A stretch of DNA of 64,000 nt from Larix kaempferi (Eukaryota; Streptophyta; Pinopsida; Pinales; Pinaceae): NCBI GenBank assembly GCA_027924585.1, contig BSBM01000106.1:40005501-40069500 (forward strand), written 5' to 3'. Below are positions 11,608 through 21,300 of the stretch, piece by piece. The notes under the pieces were generated by a model, which saw only the letters and a program-made list of their open reading frames with translations, searched no databases and had not been told where the DNA came from. Position 1 is the stretch's first letter; the number at the start of each line of letters is the position of its first letter. The position numbers were made by a program, and so were the translations under genes.

Positions 11608-13136
11608 TGTCACACCAATAGCCTCTATACATTGTTGAGACCATGAAGTATTTCCCTTAATGCCAAATTCACATTTTGGTTTCCATTGTCTTGTTATATT
11701 TTTAATTTTTAACATCGGAATATAATACATTTACATAACTGTCAATTAACTAAGACTCAAGAGACATTCTTTCCTTTTTATTGAATTACTACTACTATGA
11801 AAGCATTCAAACCATGCTCAAGAATTATACACAGAACAATTCTAAAACAATAATTGGAACACATACGTAACATAAATAAACTCCATAGTATTACAAACAC
11901 ATTTGGCACTTATCTTTTAAATGTCCACCAACCAGCTGCAAATTGAGGATTTTCCTCCCAGCCGTAGGTACTCTGTCAAGCCATCTCTCTCTTTGACAAA
12001 TGCCACAGTCAAGCTGGGGCTATTAGTACACAAGGGGAGAATTGCCACACTTTCCTCTCAATACATGTTCACACACTTCATAGAGATCTCCTCACCCAAA
12101 GGCACCTATCTTCTACCCAAGTGGTGTAGGTAACCCCATCTACAACTAGCTCCAACGCCTCACTCATTTCCCATAAGCCTGCACAACTCCAGGTAAGGTA
12201 CCCCCTTCTTTGCACCATAGTCCTTTAGTCTATCCCTTTCCCCTTCTAGCGGTATAGTACCAATCGTCCAGGAAGTCTTTGTGACAAGGCTTCAAGAATG
12301 TCCCGATGTAGGTCAGGTTCCCTAATCACGGGCACCAATTTATCAAGGTAGCTAGGCTGCTATTTATCAGGGTGGGCTAGAGTGTTAGATTTCAGAAAAC
12401 CGATCTTCCCTTGGATTACCAACCAGAACTACCATAGCATGGATGCTCCCCCTCTCCCGATGTTGGAATGAATGAGTTTCTAACTTTTTATATGCATGAT
12501 TTTGTCTTGACAAATGGCTTCCCCAAAAGAGACCACTTTTCCCCTCTTTATACTCAATTAAGATATTTAATCCTTAATTAATTAAAGTGACCCTCATAAC
12601 TATGGTTAAGGGACTTTGGGTTAAAAAGGTTAAGGAATGCTAAGGCATAGTTAAATCCCACTAGGGTCATCACCCCTTAGCCCATCTCATGGATGCTCCC
12701 CCACTCCCAATGTTGGAATGAAGGAGTTTCTAACTTTTTATATGCATGATTTTGTCTTGACAAATGGCTTCCCCAAAAGAGATCAGTTTTCCCCTCTTTA
12801 TACTCAATTAAGATAATTAATCCTTAATTAATTAAAGTGACCCTCAAACTATGGTTAAGGGACTTTGGGTTAAAAAGGTTAAGGAACGCTAAGGCATAGT
12901 TAAATCCCACTAGGGTCATCACCCCTTAGCCCACTCATTTCCCCCACTTGTGGATTCATAGCCTCCCCATATCTTCTTCGTCCTTCTTCACTTGCAGCTA
13001 CCAGGAATTTTTATATTAAAAAGAAAATGTACACATTTACAATATATTTGGTCATCTTAGACAATTCATATGCAACTTCTAGCCATTACATAATTACATT
13101 ATATTTACGTCTTGGAGTAAAAAATAGGGTGTTACA
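11608..13136 (-). repeat. 5' LTR of the gypsy element with an internal 250-bp tandem duplication
   Basis: 1529 bp, starting TGTCACACC and ending GGTGTTACA on the + strand. It aligns to 2100-3401 except that a 250-bp stretch starting CATGGATGCTCCCC occurs twice (12438-12687 and 12688-12937). The LTR carries the element's promoter and polyadenylation signals in this family; I could not place a TATA box with confidence. Confidence 0.87.
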
Positions 13137-13748
13137 GTTAATGGCTTATGCCGAAAAATGAGGACTTAATCTCTTAGATTGGATCATATAATTTGCCATT
13201 ACCTTTAATGTGTAATTCTTTCTCTTAGCAACACCATTTTCCTGTTGTGTGCATAGAACAATATGTTGCATTTGAATGCCCTCTGTAGTGCAGTAATATG
13301 TAAATTTATTGATTACATATTCACATCTATTATCTCTTCTTAACTTGTGTATGTGTTTCCAAATTGTTTTCCTGCAAGGGTCTTGTAGGCCAAAAACATG
13401 TTAAAAAATTTACTCTTTAAGTTTTAAAAAGTAAACCTCAGTGCGTCTGGAGATGTCATCAACGAAACTTAAGAAGTACTTGAAGCCAAAGAAAGAAGGA
13501 TAAGGAAGCAAAGCACACAAATCATTGTGATCAAGTTAAGGAAGCGGACCACACAAAGCACACATGCTTTTAGCAGTTGCTTTGAGGCTTTTAGGTGGTG
13601 GCATCATGGCTGTGTTCTGATCGTGGAACTAGGTTTCATATTTCTTGCAGTTGATCAAAAGCTTTTAGGTCAATGCAGTCTTTGTATGCTATGCCATGGC
13701 TTTTATTGGGGTTTAAATGCTCCTTTTGGCCACTTTATCTTTTTTAGC
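13137..13748 (-). mobile_element. Ty1/copia integrase core, other half of the interrupted copia element
   Basis: Read on the minus strand from about 13520 leftwards: KYFLSFVDDISRRTEVYFLK (first catalytic region), then YTSLRRDN and an EYV block (second), then QHIVLCTQQENGVAKRKN (third, around the glutamate), and finally LSPHFSA up to the junction. The reading then continues across the gypsy insertion at 2099, with a PTKALKDITPEKTW block. Several stops are present. A weak block around 13530-13600 may be the gag-pre-integrase zinc region. Beyond 13600 I see no coding trace. Confidence 0.8.
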
Positions 13749-14042
13749 GGTGCCTAGGTTTAAAACCCTAAATCTAGTGCTCTTCCTCCTTTATTGTTTT
13801 AGTTGATATATATTGCAAATTTGTTGAAGCACAATGTAGATTTTTGGAAGAGGTTGTTATTCTAGGGTTTTTGTAAGACTAATCACTTTACTTTTTTAGC
13901 AGATAAATACTACGTATTTGTTGAAGTATATCTTATATTTTTGAAAGAGGTTGGTAATCTTATATTTTTGATTCTGTAAGGGTGACTTGAATGAAAAAAA
14001 AGAATCCTTTTTATCAAAGGAGGGAGGTCATGAACCATCAAG
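13749..14042. repeat. about 290-bp repeat, pair of 18767-19056
   Basis: Starts TGCCTAGGTTTAAAACCC and matches 18767-19056 in the same orientation (shared AGTGCTCTTCCTCC, TTTTTGGAAGAGG, GGAGGGAGG). The match is cut at 14042 by the start of another LTR. Possible LTR fragment. Confidence 0.6.
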
Positions 14043-14586
14043 TGTTAGAATATTGAGAATATGCATAAACACACAACAATATATTTGTTAACATGGAAAT
14101 CAATGGCAAGAATCTACTAGTCTATCCTTCTATCCATTCAAGTAACAAATAATCAAAGTAAGTAAGAGACGAGAAAAAAAATGATATAACAAATATACGT
14201 GGTAAAATCCCAAATGGGGAAACATCCACGGGAAGGTATGATCTTTTTTATTCTTGAGAATTCTCCATCTTACAATACATGTCATCCTCACATAAGCATC
14301 ACATCACACTCCATCTTCACATCATGTCAACATATGATGCTTCAATGACATACCCTAAAAAGGTCTCCTTCAACTCTATTATATAGCTAGAGGTATGGAA
14401 GATTTACATTCTCACAACACTTGGGATAAATACTTTTCCACCTCATTCATATAAAGAATGGTAATAAGAGAGTCTATTACATGATGCATGTGGGATAACT
14501 CCATTTTATAATATTAGAGTTATTTATGCCTTCTTAGAGAGATACAAACAACAATACCTCACAAATCATCATTACATATTCCAACA
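14043..14586 (-). repeat. 3' LTR of the coding-poor element
   Basis: 544 bp with short inverted ends TGTTRGAAT/ATTCCAACA, the plant LTR block AAATGGGGAAACA at about 14212, and a purine tract at its right edge. Shares about 330 bp with 16462-16805. Confidence 0.75.
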
Positions 14587-16461
14587 CTCCCCCTTAATGC
14601 TGACTAGGGAGAAGAAATACAAATGGAGGAAGATGGTATTACATTAGCATTCCCCTTGACAACAACATCTATAATTCCCCATGAGATGTGAATATGAACA
14701 CATTTTGCCTCATGGATTTGATGAAGATACCAGCCGCTTCTCACTGAATCAAGAAATTGCACCCAATTCAAGCTTTACGATGAACTCTTGCAGGACACTA
14801 GCATAAACCTCAAAAGGCCAATACAATGAAAAATGTGGCTAGCAGACAACCATCACAATCGTAACCCAATTGATAGGTGAAAGAACTTTGCAATCTACCT
14901 CATCATGAATACAAGAACCTCAATAGTCTATACATCGGAAATGTGTTGTGCAGGAAGTTTTCACAACCAAACAAAAAGATGCAAGAATTCTGCAGTAGAC
15001 CTCATTAAGAATACAAGAATCCCAGATGATCTATACATCAAAATGTTTCGAGCAGATAGTCTTCATAACCAAAGAACTCTAGTGAAGATTACATTGCAAA
15101 TACAAGACCCCAGATGGCCTATCCCTCGAAAAATGTCTCCCATAGATAATCATCATGACTTTACTGTAGAAGATGGCCGTTCATTTCATTACAATATAAT
15201 TGGAATAAGGTGATTATATATGGTATTTTATGACATTACATTCCTTCTTAATTACAACTTCAAACATCCACGATAAAGAGAGAAAAGGTTTCAACTTTGC
15301 TACTGTCAATGATAAGCTGTGGAGAGGAATAATGTTGAATGACTAGAGATAACAACATCAATATGCTTAAGATAGGAATGAACGATAGAAAGTGAAGTAA
15401 ACATAGAGCTAATCTACACAAAAGAACTTCCAAGAGTAAAGCATATAAAGAACATGATAAGCCCATAAGAATTATGACATGATATATGAAAGATAGAGAA
15501 TATGAAATTGCTTTTACACAAACAAGGGTTGGCAATCAACATATAAATATTGAGCAAATATGATATCATGTTAGAATATTGAACAAAATATGATCAAATA
15601 AAAAATGACATCACTCGGGGTTTAAAAAATATAGCCATCAAGCAACTAAGTCTTATGCATTGATTGGTTCCTTTTTGTCACCATGATAAAGATGCTAGAG
15701 ATACATGACCCTGAAAATGTCAAAACATTTTCCACACAAGAAGGTTAGAGACAAGTAAAACATGAACAAAAACTTCTAGAAACATGATGAATAAACTAAG
15801 AAACTAAACCTAATGCAAACTAGACAAGAAGGTAATGACAAGAATTACAAATAAAATATGAATAAAATTGAAATTTCTCACCAATGAGGAAACCTTGCTG
15901 TATCAAACGAGCAGAACCAGTTTACAACGAAAAAAATCACATTACAATGAAAATTTCACTTTAAATTGGGTGTATGCGCCTTATGAGAAGGTCAGTTGCG
16001 AGGGTACGTGTCTTCTGTGAAGGCGGGTCATTTTTGTATGTGCCTTTCACTACCGCTACCCGTGTACCTGTTTGTTAAGGCCCCGCAACTGTAGATCCAC
16101 GAAGGTCAAAGCCGTCTTGACAGAAACTTGGAAAACCACGAGCCTGAAACAACCAAACAACCAGATCTACGACTAGAGAGATAGATCTTTAAAGATAGGT
16201 TTGTCTACAATAGATTTCAACTTAGATCTAAAAAAAATACAAGGAAAACTTGGATTTTTTTTGACAAATAAATGATGAGTGTTAGGGTTTTGAAAAAAAA
16301 GCCTAAAACATGTAGCAAATGCTTAAGATCAAAAGAAAAAACCACGAGCGTTTGATAGATATCGAGGGCCCCCAAAAATTGAAGAACTTGATGCTTGTAA
16401 ATTTTTTTTTAACAAAAATTATCAAAGAAGGTAGAGCATAGTAACCAACTTTGATACTATG

Positions 16462-16805
16462 TGTTAGAAATTAGAATATTGAGAATATGCATAGCCATAA
16501 ACATACAACAATATATTTGTTAACATGCAAATCAATTGTAAGAATCTACTAGTCTAGCCTTTCTATCCATACAAGCAACAAATAATTAAAGTAAGAGGCA
16601 AGAGAAAATAAATGATAAATCAGGTATTTATGTGGTAAAACCTCAAATGGGAAAACATTCACGAGAAGGTATGATCTTTATTCTTCAGATATATCCATCT
16701 TACAATACATGGCTTCCTCACATAAGCATCACATCACACTCCATCTTCACATCATGTCAACATATGATGTCTCAATGACATACCCTAAAAGGGTCTCCTT
16801 CACCT
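16462..16805 (-). repeat. 5' LTR of the coding-poor element, truncated
   Basis: Starts TGTTAGAAATTAG and parallels 14043-14375, including CAAATGGGAAAACATTCACG. The match stops near GGTCTCCTTCACC, about 200 bp short of the full LTR. Confidence 0.75.
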
Positions 16806-16849
16806 TTATTTAATGCTTGGATTAGGAGGTTTCATCAAAATTGTAGGGT

Positions 16850-17195
16850 GTTGACTAATGTCCTTGGAGGATCAACTTTGAGATTTGTGATAGAGGCAAG
16901 GACTAAAGCCTAGATGTGGGGGGCACATGGTGCTATTGACGAATAGGATCCCAATACAGGCAATGATTTTGATGATATGTAGTTATTTGTTCTAGCATGA
17001 AGTTTTGAAGTTTTTTGGACTCTACAGACCATTTAGAGCCTCTTTGTTTATGTATTTGAGTAAGATATAAATGGCACTCGATGTGATTTTAGATATAGGC
17101 ACCCTCACTTTCTAGATACATGAGAAACTTTGTATATTTGTGTATGATTGTTTGGATTTTTATAAATGCACATGAATATATTTCTTTTTTCAAAA
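16850..17195 (+). repeat. dispersed repeat, also at 39870-40150
   Basis: Shares TAATGTCCTTGGA, CAACTTTGAGATT, GAATAGGATCCCAATA and GGATGCACATGAATATA-type blocks, in order, with 39870-40150. No coding. Probably the interior of one transposon family; the second copy lies between arms described at 39196-40318. Confidence 0.65.
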
Positions 17196-17299
17196 TTTGA
17201 ATATTTTATGTATTTTTTGGTTGACCAGTTTATTCATTTGGTTTTTATTGTGGTTTCGGTGAGATTCAGATTTTTTGGCTCTGCGTGTAAATTTCCTTA

Positions 17300-18206
17300 A
17301 AACCCACTCTTGAGTTGTAGTATGCAAGGTTTTTTTTTTAATATAACCTCAAATATAACTGCTAACCACAAATCAATTTCTTCATAAATATTGCAGTGGA
17401 AAATAAATACTGAGAGAAATAGAACATCAATCACATCAATAGAGAGACCAATATTTTGGGTATGAAAGCCCTTGGAAAAACCCAAGATGGGAAAACCAGT
17501 GCAACAGTTTGAGGAGATATTTTTATTAGCAAGATATAGAACAGTACAATCCAGAAACCGATTTTACCCAACCTGGCAAAATCGTACAACCGAAACTCAC
17601 AGAGAAAATCCCAACAAGATCGTACGGACCCCCCTGTGTCAGCGTGTACGGCCCCTGCGTTAGCGTACGACCTCCTGCATCAGCGTACAACTTGCCTGCG
17701 TCACCCATACGACTGCTTGTGTCACTCGTACGGCTAGCCCTGCGTCAGCGTATACAACCCTCTATGTGAGCTTGTACGGCCTCCCTGCAAACTTGTACAG
17801 CCTCTTCGATTTGCCTCTGTCACCTTGTCAATCTCTGGATAGAAGTTCTTCAGTCTCACCCTCTGCAAAACTCTCCTGCAAACTTTCTTTCTCACTCTTT
17901 GGCTGAAAGCTATGAGCAAGAAATCTCAACTGTGTGTATGTGTCGTCTCCATCAAAACGACCCTCCTTTTAACTCAATGGCCAAGCGAAAACTCTAACTT
18001 CCCACTATGGATCAATGGATGAGATCCTCAGGTGAGATCAATGGCCAAGATTAGATTAGCCATCACTTAAATTATTTTCACTTTAATTTTATAAAAAGTA
18101 ACTCCATTAAGTCAATTAATAATTCGATCACATAATGCACTTTTCCTAAGTCTAAACTTTGGATAAAGGCATTAATCCATTTGGTTTCCTATTTTATGTC
18201 TTTTAG
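17300..18206. repeat. LTR-like block with a CGTACGGCC/CTGCGTCAGCGTAC array
   Basis: Has the block CTTGGAAAAACCC and GGGAAAACCAGT (about 17470-17500) followed at 17610-17800 by about eight degenerate units built from GTACGRCC, CCTGCGTCAGC and GTACAAC. The AT-rich right part ends near the transposon at 18215. Same layout as 8840-10095 but a different array sequence. Ends not determined. Confidence 0.5.
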
Positions 18207-18214
18207 CATGCAAG

Positions 18215-18671
18215 CTTAGTCACCGCATTCGGCGAATTTCAACCTTGAAATTCGAAATTCGGCGAACTTGAACCAAATTCGAACTTGAAGCCGAACTTAA
18301 AGCCGAATTTCAAAGTCGAACTTCAAGCCGAACTTGAAGTCGAACTTGAGGTCGAATTCGAACTTCAAGGTGAATTTCAAAGCGAATTTAATCGAATTTA
18401 TTCAATAAAAATTTTAAAAGGTAAAAAAAGGACAAAACCTAACCCAAATTCCTAAATTTTTAACAAGATACCATCCTTTTGAAATATAACTATATATGTT
18501 AATGTTGGCATGCTATTTTCATTTTACATATATGTTTAATGAGTGCATATATATATATATATAGTCCCTCGAACTTAATGTCGAATTTTATCACCAATTT
18601 TTTTATTGCCTAATTTTTGTCGAACTTCAATGCCGCTGAATTCGAACACGAGCTCGAACCAGGTGACTTAG
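18215..18671. mobile_element. hAT-like nonautonomous element, family D, perfect 8-bp target duplication
   Basis: 457 bp with ends CTTAGTCACC and, inverted, CTAAGTCACC, flanked on both sides by CATGCAAG (18207-18214 and 18672-18679). An 8-bp duplication is the hAT signature. Both arms are dense in a GAACTTGAA/TTCGAA motif: about fifteen pieces such as TCGAACTTGAAG occur in 18230-18400, and more in 18560-18660. The centre is AT-rich with a short TA run. No transposase frame. Confidence 0.8.
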
Positions 18672-18749
18672 CATGCAAGGACACATGCAAATGATAGAAG
18701 ACCTTCCTTGTTGCCACTTTCTAACACTGCTGGTTTGACTACCAGTTCG

Positions 18750-19056
18750 GTTCTAACTTCTGATAACATTGCTTAAAAGTTAACACCCTAAATGTAGTGC
18801 TCTTCCTCCGATCGTTTCAATTTATATATATTTTAAATTTGCTGAAGCACTCTGTAGGTTTTTGGAAGAGGCTGTTATTCTAGGGTTTTTAAGACCAATC
18901 ACTACTTTTTTCAGCTGATATATACAACATATTTGTTGAAATGTATTGCAGATTTTTGAAAGAGGCTAGTAATCTTATATAAATGATTCTGTAAAGGTGA
19001 GTTGAAGGAAATAAAAGGAATCCCTCCTATCAAAAGGAGGGAGGCTACAAACCCTA
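18750..19056. repeat. LTR-like repeat, pair of 13749-14042, with an adjacent primer-site-like sequence
   Basis: Repeat starts at about 18767. Immediately left, the complement reads TGTTATCAGAAG, two changes from the methionine-tRNA primer site TGGTATCAGAGC. This suggests the 5' LTR of an old minus-strand element whose other LTR is 13749-14042. Confidence 0.45.
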
Positions 19057-19894
19057 AGGGAATGCCTAGATGACTAGGAGTTTGTTATATTTCCTACCTG
19101 TTTAAATCTCTATGAGATATGAGGTGCCAAGTCCAGGGAAAAACTGCTATACAAAAAAATTACTGAAAACAAATGTGCCTTTATTGAAATATGTGTTCAA
19201 CTGGTGCAACAATTGTTTTACAAGTGTGTTTCGATAAGTCATGGTCTAAAACTTTGATGTAAAGGTTTTACATGATGCTTTTGCAAAGTCAAACCACATC
19301 CCTATGACTCTAGCGATCATCCACTCAAATCATAATTGAGCCTTCCAATTGCTCTTAATGGATGGTGATAAAATCCACCAAAGATGGTAAGTGAAAGTAT
19401 GATAGAGAGGGTTATAGAAGAATTCTTGAGGAAACTCCAGGAAAATCACATCTGTCTATCTCAGGGGCTTCCACAATCCCATAAAGCCACACTGTGATAA
19501 AAGTAATTTTGGAAACTAAGATACCTCTTTCATGGATCATGAATAACAGGTTATCGACTTCCAGTAAACAAGGGGTGATAACATGGCCTGAACGCATTGG
19601 TTGGTTCCATTAAACTACCTGTCTCAACCTCTATGCATTAACACAAACAAGAGCGTGTCCCTTGTATTTATACAGCACATTTGATAAAAAGGATTTAAAA
19701 GCTCCTTAGGAAAATAACTATGTTTCATATGAAAATTGAAAATTAATTTTGGGAATATATTTGGATGCTTATCTCCACAAATCCCAACTTAGACTATATT
19801 CTGCACTCGAGGGAGGGTTTAAGAGTTAATTTAGGTTTCTTTATTTTTAAAGAGCTACGCTTAGTGTCATGAGCCAAGCAAGTTTGGCTTGAGG
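19057..19894. other. no gene recognised
   Basis: AT-rich, no motif or long frame that I can name. Possibly interior of an old retroelement. Confidence 0.4.
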
Positions 19895-20286
19895 TGTGCA
19901 GAGGTGGTCTTTCAAATTTGCAACCATTTCTGATTCACCAAGATCACGTATGAGTGCAAGGTGAAGAGCAAAATCTAATAGAAGAGTCTTTAGGTCCTTC
20001 GTTTGTATGCACATGTGAGGGATAACAAAAATGACAAATCCTTGAAGTAAAAGCTGAAGAAAATTATGAAAAAGGACTAAGAGTGAGATATGTGCAGAGG
20101 AGGTCTTTCAAATTTGCAACCATTTCTGATTCACCAAGATCACGTATGAGTGCAAGGTGAAGAGCAAAATCTAATAGAAGAGTCTTTAGGTCCTTTGTTT
20201 GTATGCACATGTGAGGGATAACAAAAATGACAAATGGTTGAAGTAAAAGCTGAAGGAAATTATGAAAAAGGACTAAGAGTGAGATA
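19895..20286. repeat. two-copy 196-bp tandem repeat
   Basis: TGTGCAGAGG at 19895 recurs at 20091, and the two 196-bp units are nearly identical (few substitutions), much closer to each other than most repeats in the window, so the duplication is young. No coding content. Confidence 0.9.
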
Positions 20287-20311
20287 AATGAATAATTATA
20301 ATAACAAAAAT

Positions 20312-20520
20312 CAGTGTGCAAATATCTCCGATTTCTCCTGATATGTCTGATTTTTTTATAAGTTTTTCAGGTTGCGAATGTCTTCGATATTTCTAAATTT
20401 TTCATATCAAAGTTTATATTTGCTGACATTTTCCAATAATTTTGATTTTTTCCCCGATATCTGCGATAAGGTTATTTTCAAACCCGTGATATATTCCCCG
20501 AAACGATATTTGCAACATTG
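20312..20520. mobile_element. hAT MITE, family B, copy 1
   Basis: 209 bp starting CAGTGTGCAAATATC and ending GATATTTGCAACATTG, so the inverted ends are CAGTGTGCAAATATC and CAATGTTGCAAATATC. Perfect flanking 8-bp duplication ACAAAAAT at 20304-20311 and 20521-20528. Homologous in reverse orientation to 54669-54873. Interior is made of ATATCGG/GATTTTT-type pieces; no coding capacity. Confidence 0.88.
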
Positions 20521-20528
20521 ACAAAAAT

Positions 20529-21300
20529 TAATAAATTTAATAATCATTATTATCATAATAATTATTACTTGTAATTTTCATAATTATTAAATAATAATAA
20601 TAACAACTAATTTTGATAATAATAATAATAATAATTAATAATTAATAATTTTTGATTTTAGTAATAATAATTATGATTATTGTGGTAATGTTGTTGTGGA
20701 CATAGTGCAAACCAACGTGAACTCAACACATGATGGTGCTGCCGTGACAGATTACGATGCTGCCATGTTGCATGACAGCACTGCCATGACTTGAACGCAA
20801 CGCACAGCTTGTCCCTACCTCAAAATGGTTGTTGTGGAAATGATATTTGGGTAGAGCACATAATCACCCTTCTTTAGAGCAAGGGTTTGTGGATGTAACC
20901 TATAAAAGTCCTCTCTTGCTATTCAAGGTATGACTTGATCAATTTTGCATTTCAGTGTGTTTGGAACAAGTACATTTGGCCACCTGGGATGTTGTCTATC
21001 TAGGATGAAGTGCATTGGGCCATCTTGGATGAAGTCTTTGCACCCAGCCGTCTAGCGAGGTGCTCTACGGCCCAGTATGAGGGAGATGTTGTCATGTAAC
21101 TTATGTAATGTGACATTACCAAAAATAAAGAATAATTGAAAAAAATTCACGTCGGCTCATAAAATAAAAAATTCAAACAAAATGAAAAGTAATTAAAAAA
21201 ATCCATGTTTACTCATGAAATTAAATATTAAAACCAGTATATATCCATCTTAAACCTAGACCTATCAAGCACCCAAGGGATCAAGTTTCTCCAGGTGTAA
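20529..21300. repeat. AT-rich region with a copy of a dispersed repeat
   Basis: 20570-20660 is simple TAA/AAT sequence. Around 21055-21130 GAGGTGCTCTACGGCCCAGTATGAGGG is followed by a TGTAATGTGACAT stretch and AATAAA runs. Similar blocks occur at 48845-48960 and 57795-57950, probably one LTR family in three copies. Confidence 0.5.

Larger units (their letters stand above)
2100..13136 (-). mobile_element. Ty3/gypsy chromodomain retrotransposon with both LTRs, inserted in a copia element
   Basis: Two long direct repeats (2100-3401 and 11608-13136) both run TG...CA and share their sequence throughout. Read on the minus strand, the element starts TGTAACACC, has a methionine-tRNA primer-binding site TGGTATCAGAGC (complement at 11593-11604) just inside the right LTR, and a purine tract AAGGGGGAGGAG just inside the left LTR. 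These place the 5' LTR on the right. Inside, in minus-strand order, lie gag (about 8840-7676, then 6616-6500), protease (about 6540-6318), integrase (4870-3903) and a chromodomain (about 3660-3505). Most of RT and RNase H is missing. Flanks read attaa / gttaa, a 5-bp target duplication with one difference. Two LTR-like blocks and a hAT-like element are nested inside. Order PR-RT-IN plus chromodomain is the chromovirus type of Ty3/gypsy. Confidence 0.85.
14043..16805 (-). mobile_element. copia-type LTR element with almost no coding sequence
   Basis: Left LTR 14043-14586 begins TGTTAGAATATTG and ends ATATTCCAACA. On the minus strand it is preceded by the purine tract TTAAGGGGGAG (14587-14597). 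A second copy of the LTR starts at 16462 and is recognisable to about 16805, where it is cut off. Left of it the complement reads AGTATCAAAGTTGG (about 16445-16458), a methionine-tRNA-type primer site. The internal part is only about 1.9 kb. Frames at 14905-15213 and 15260-15535 show no gag, protease, RT or integrase motif. It is therefore a nonautonomous or gutted element dependent on enzymes from elsewhere. Confidence 0.7.
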
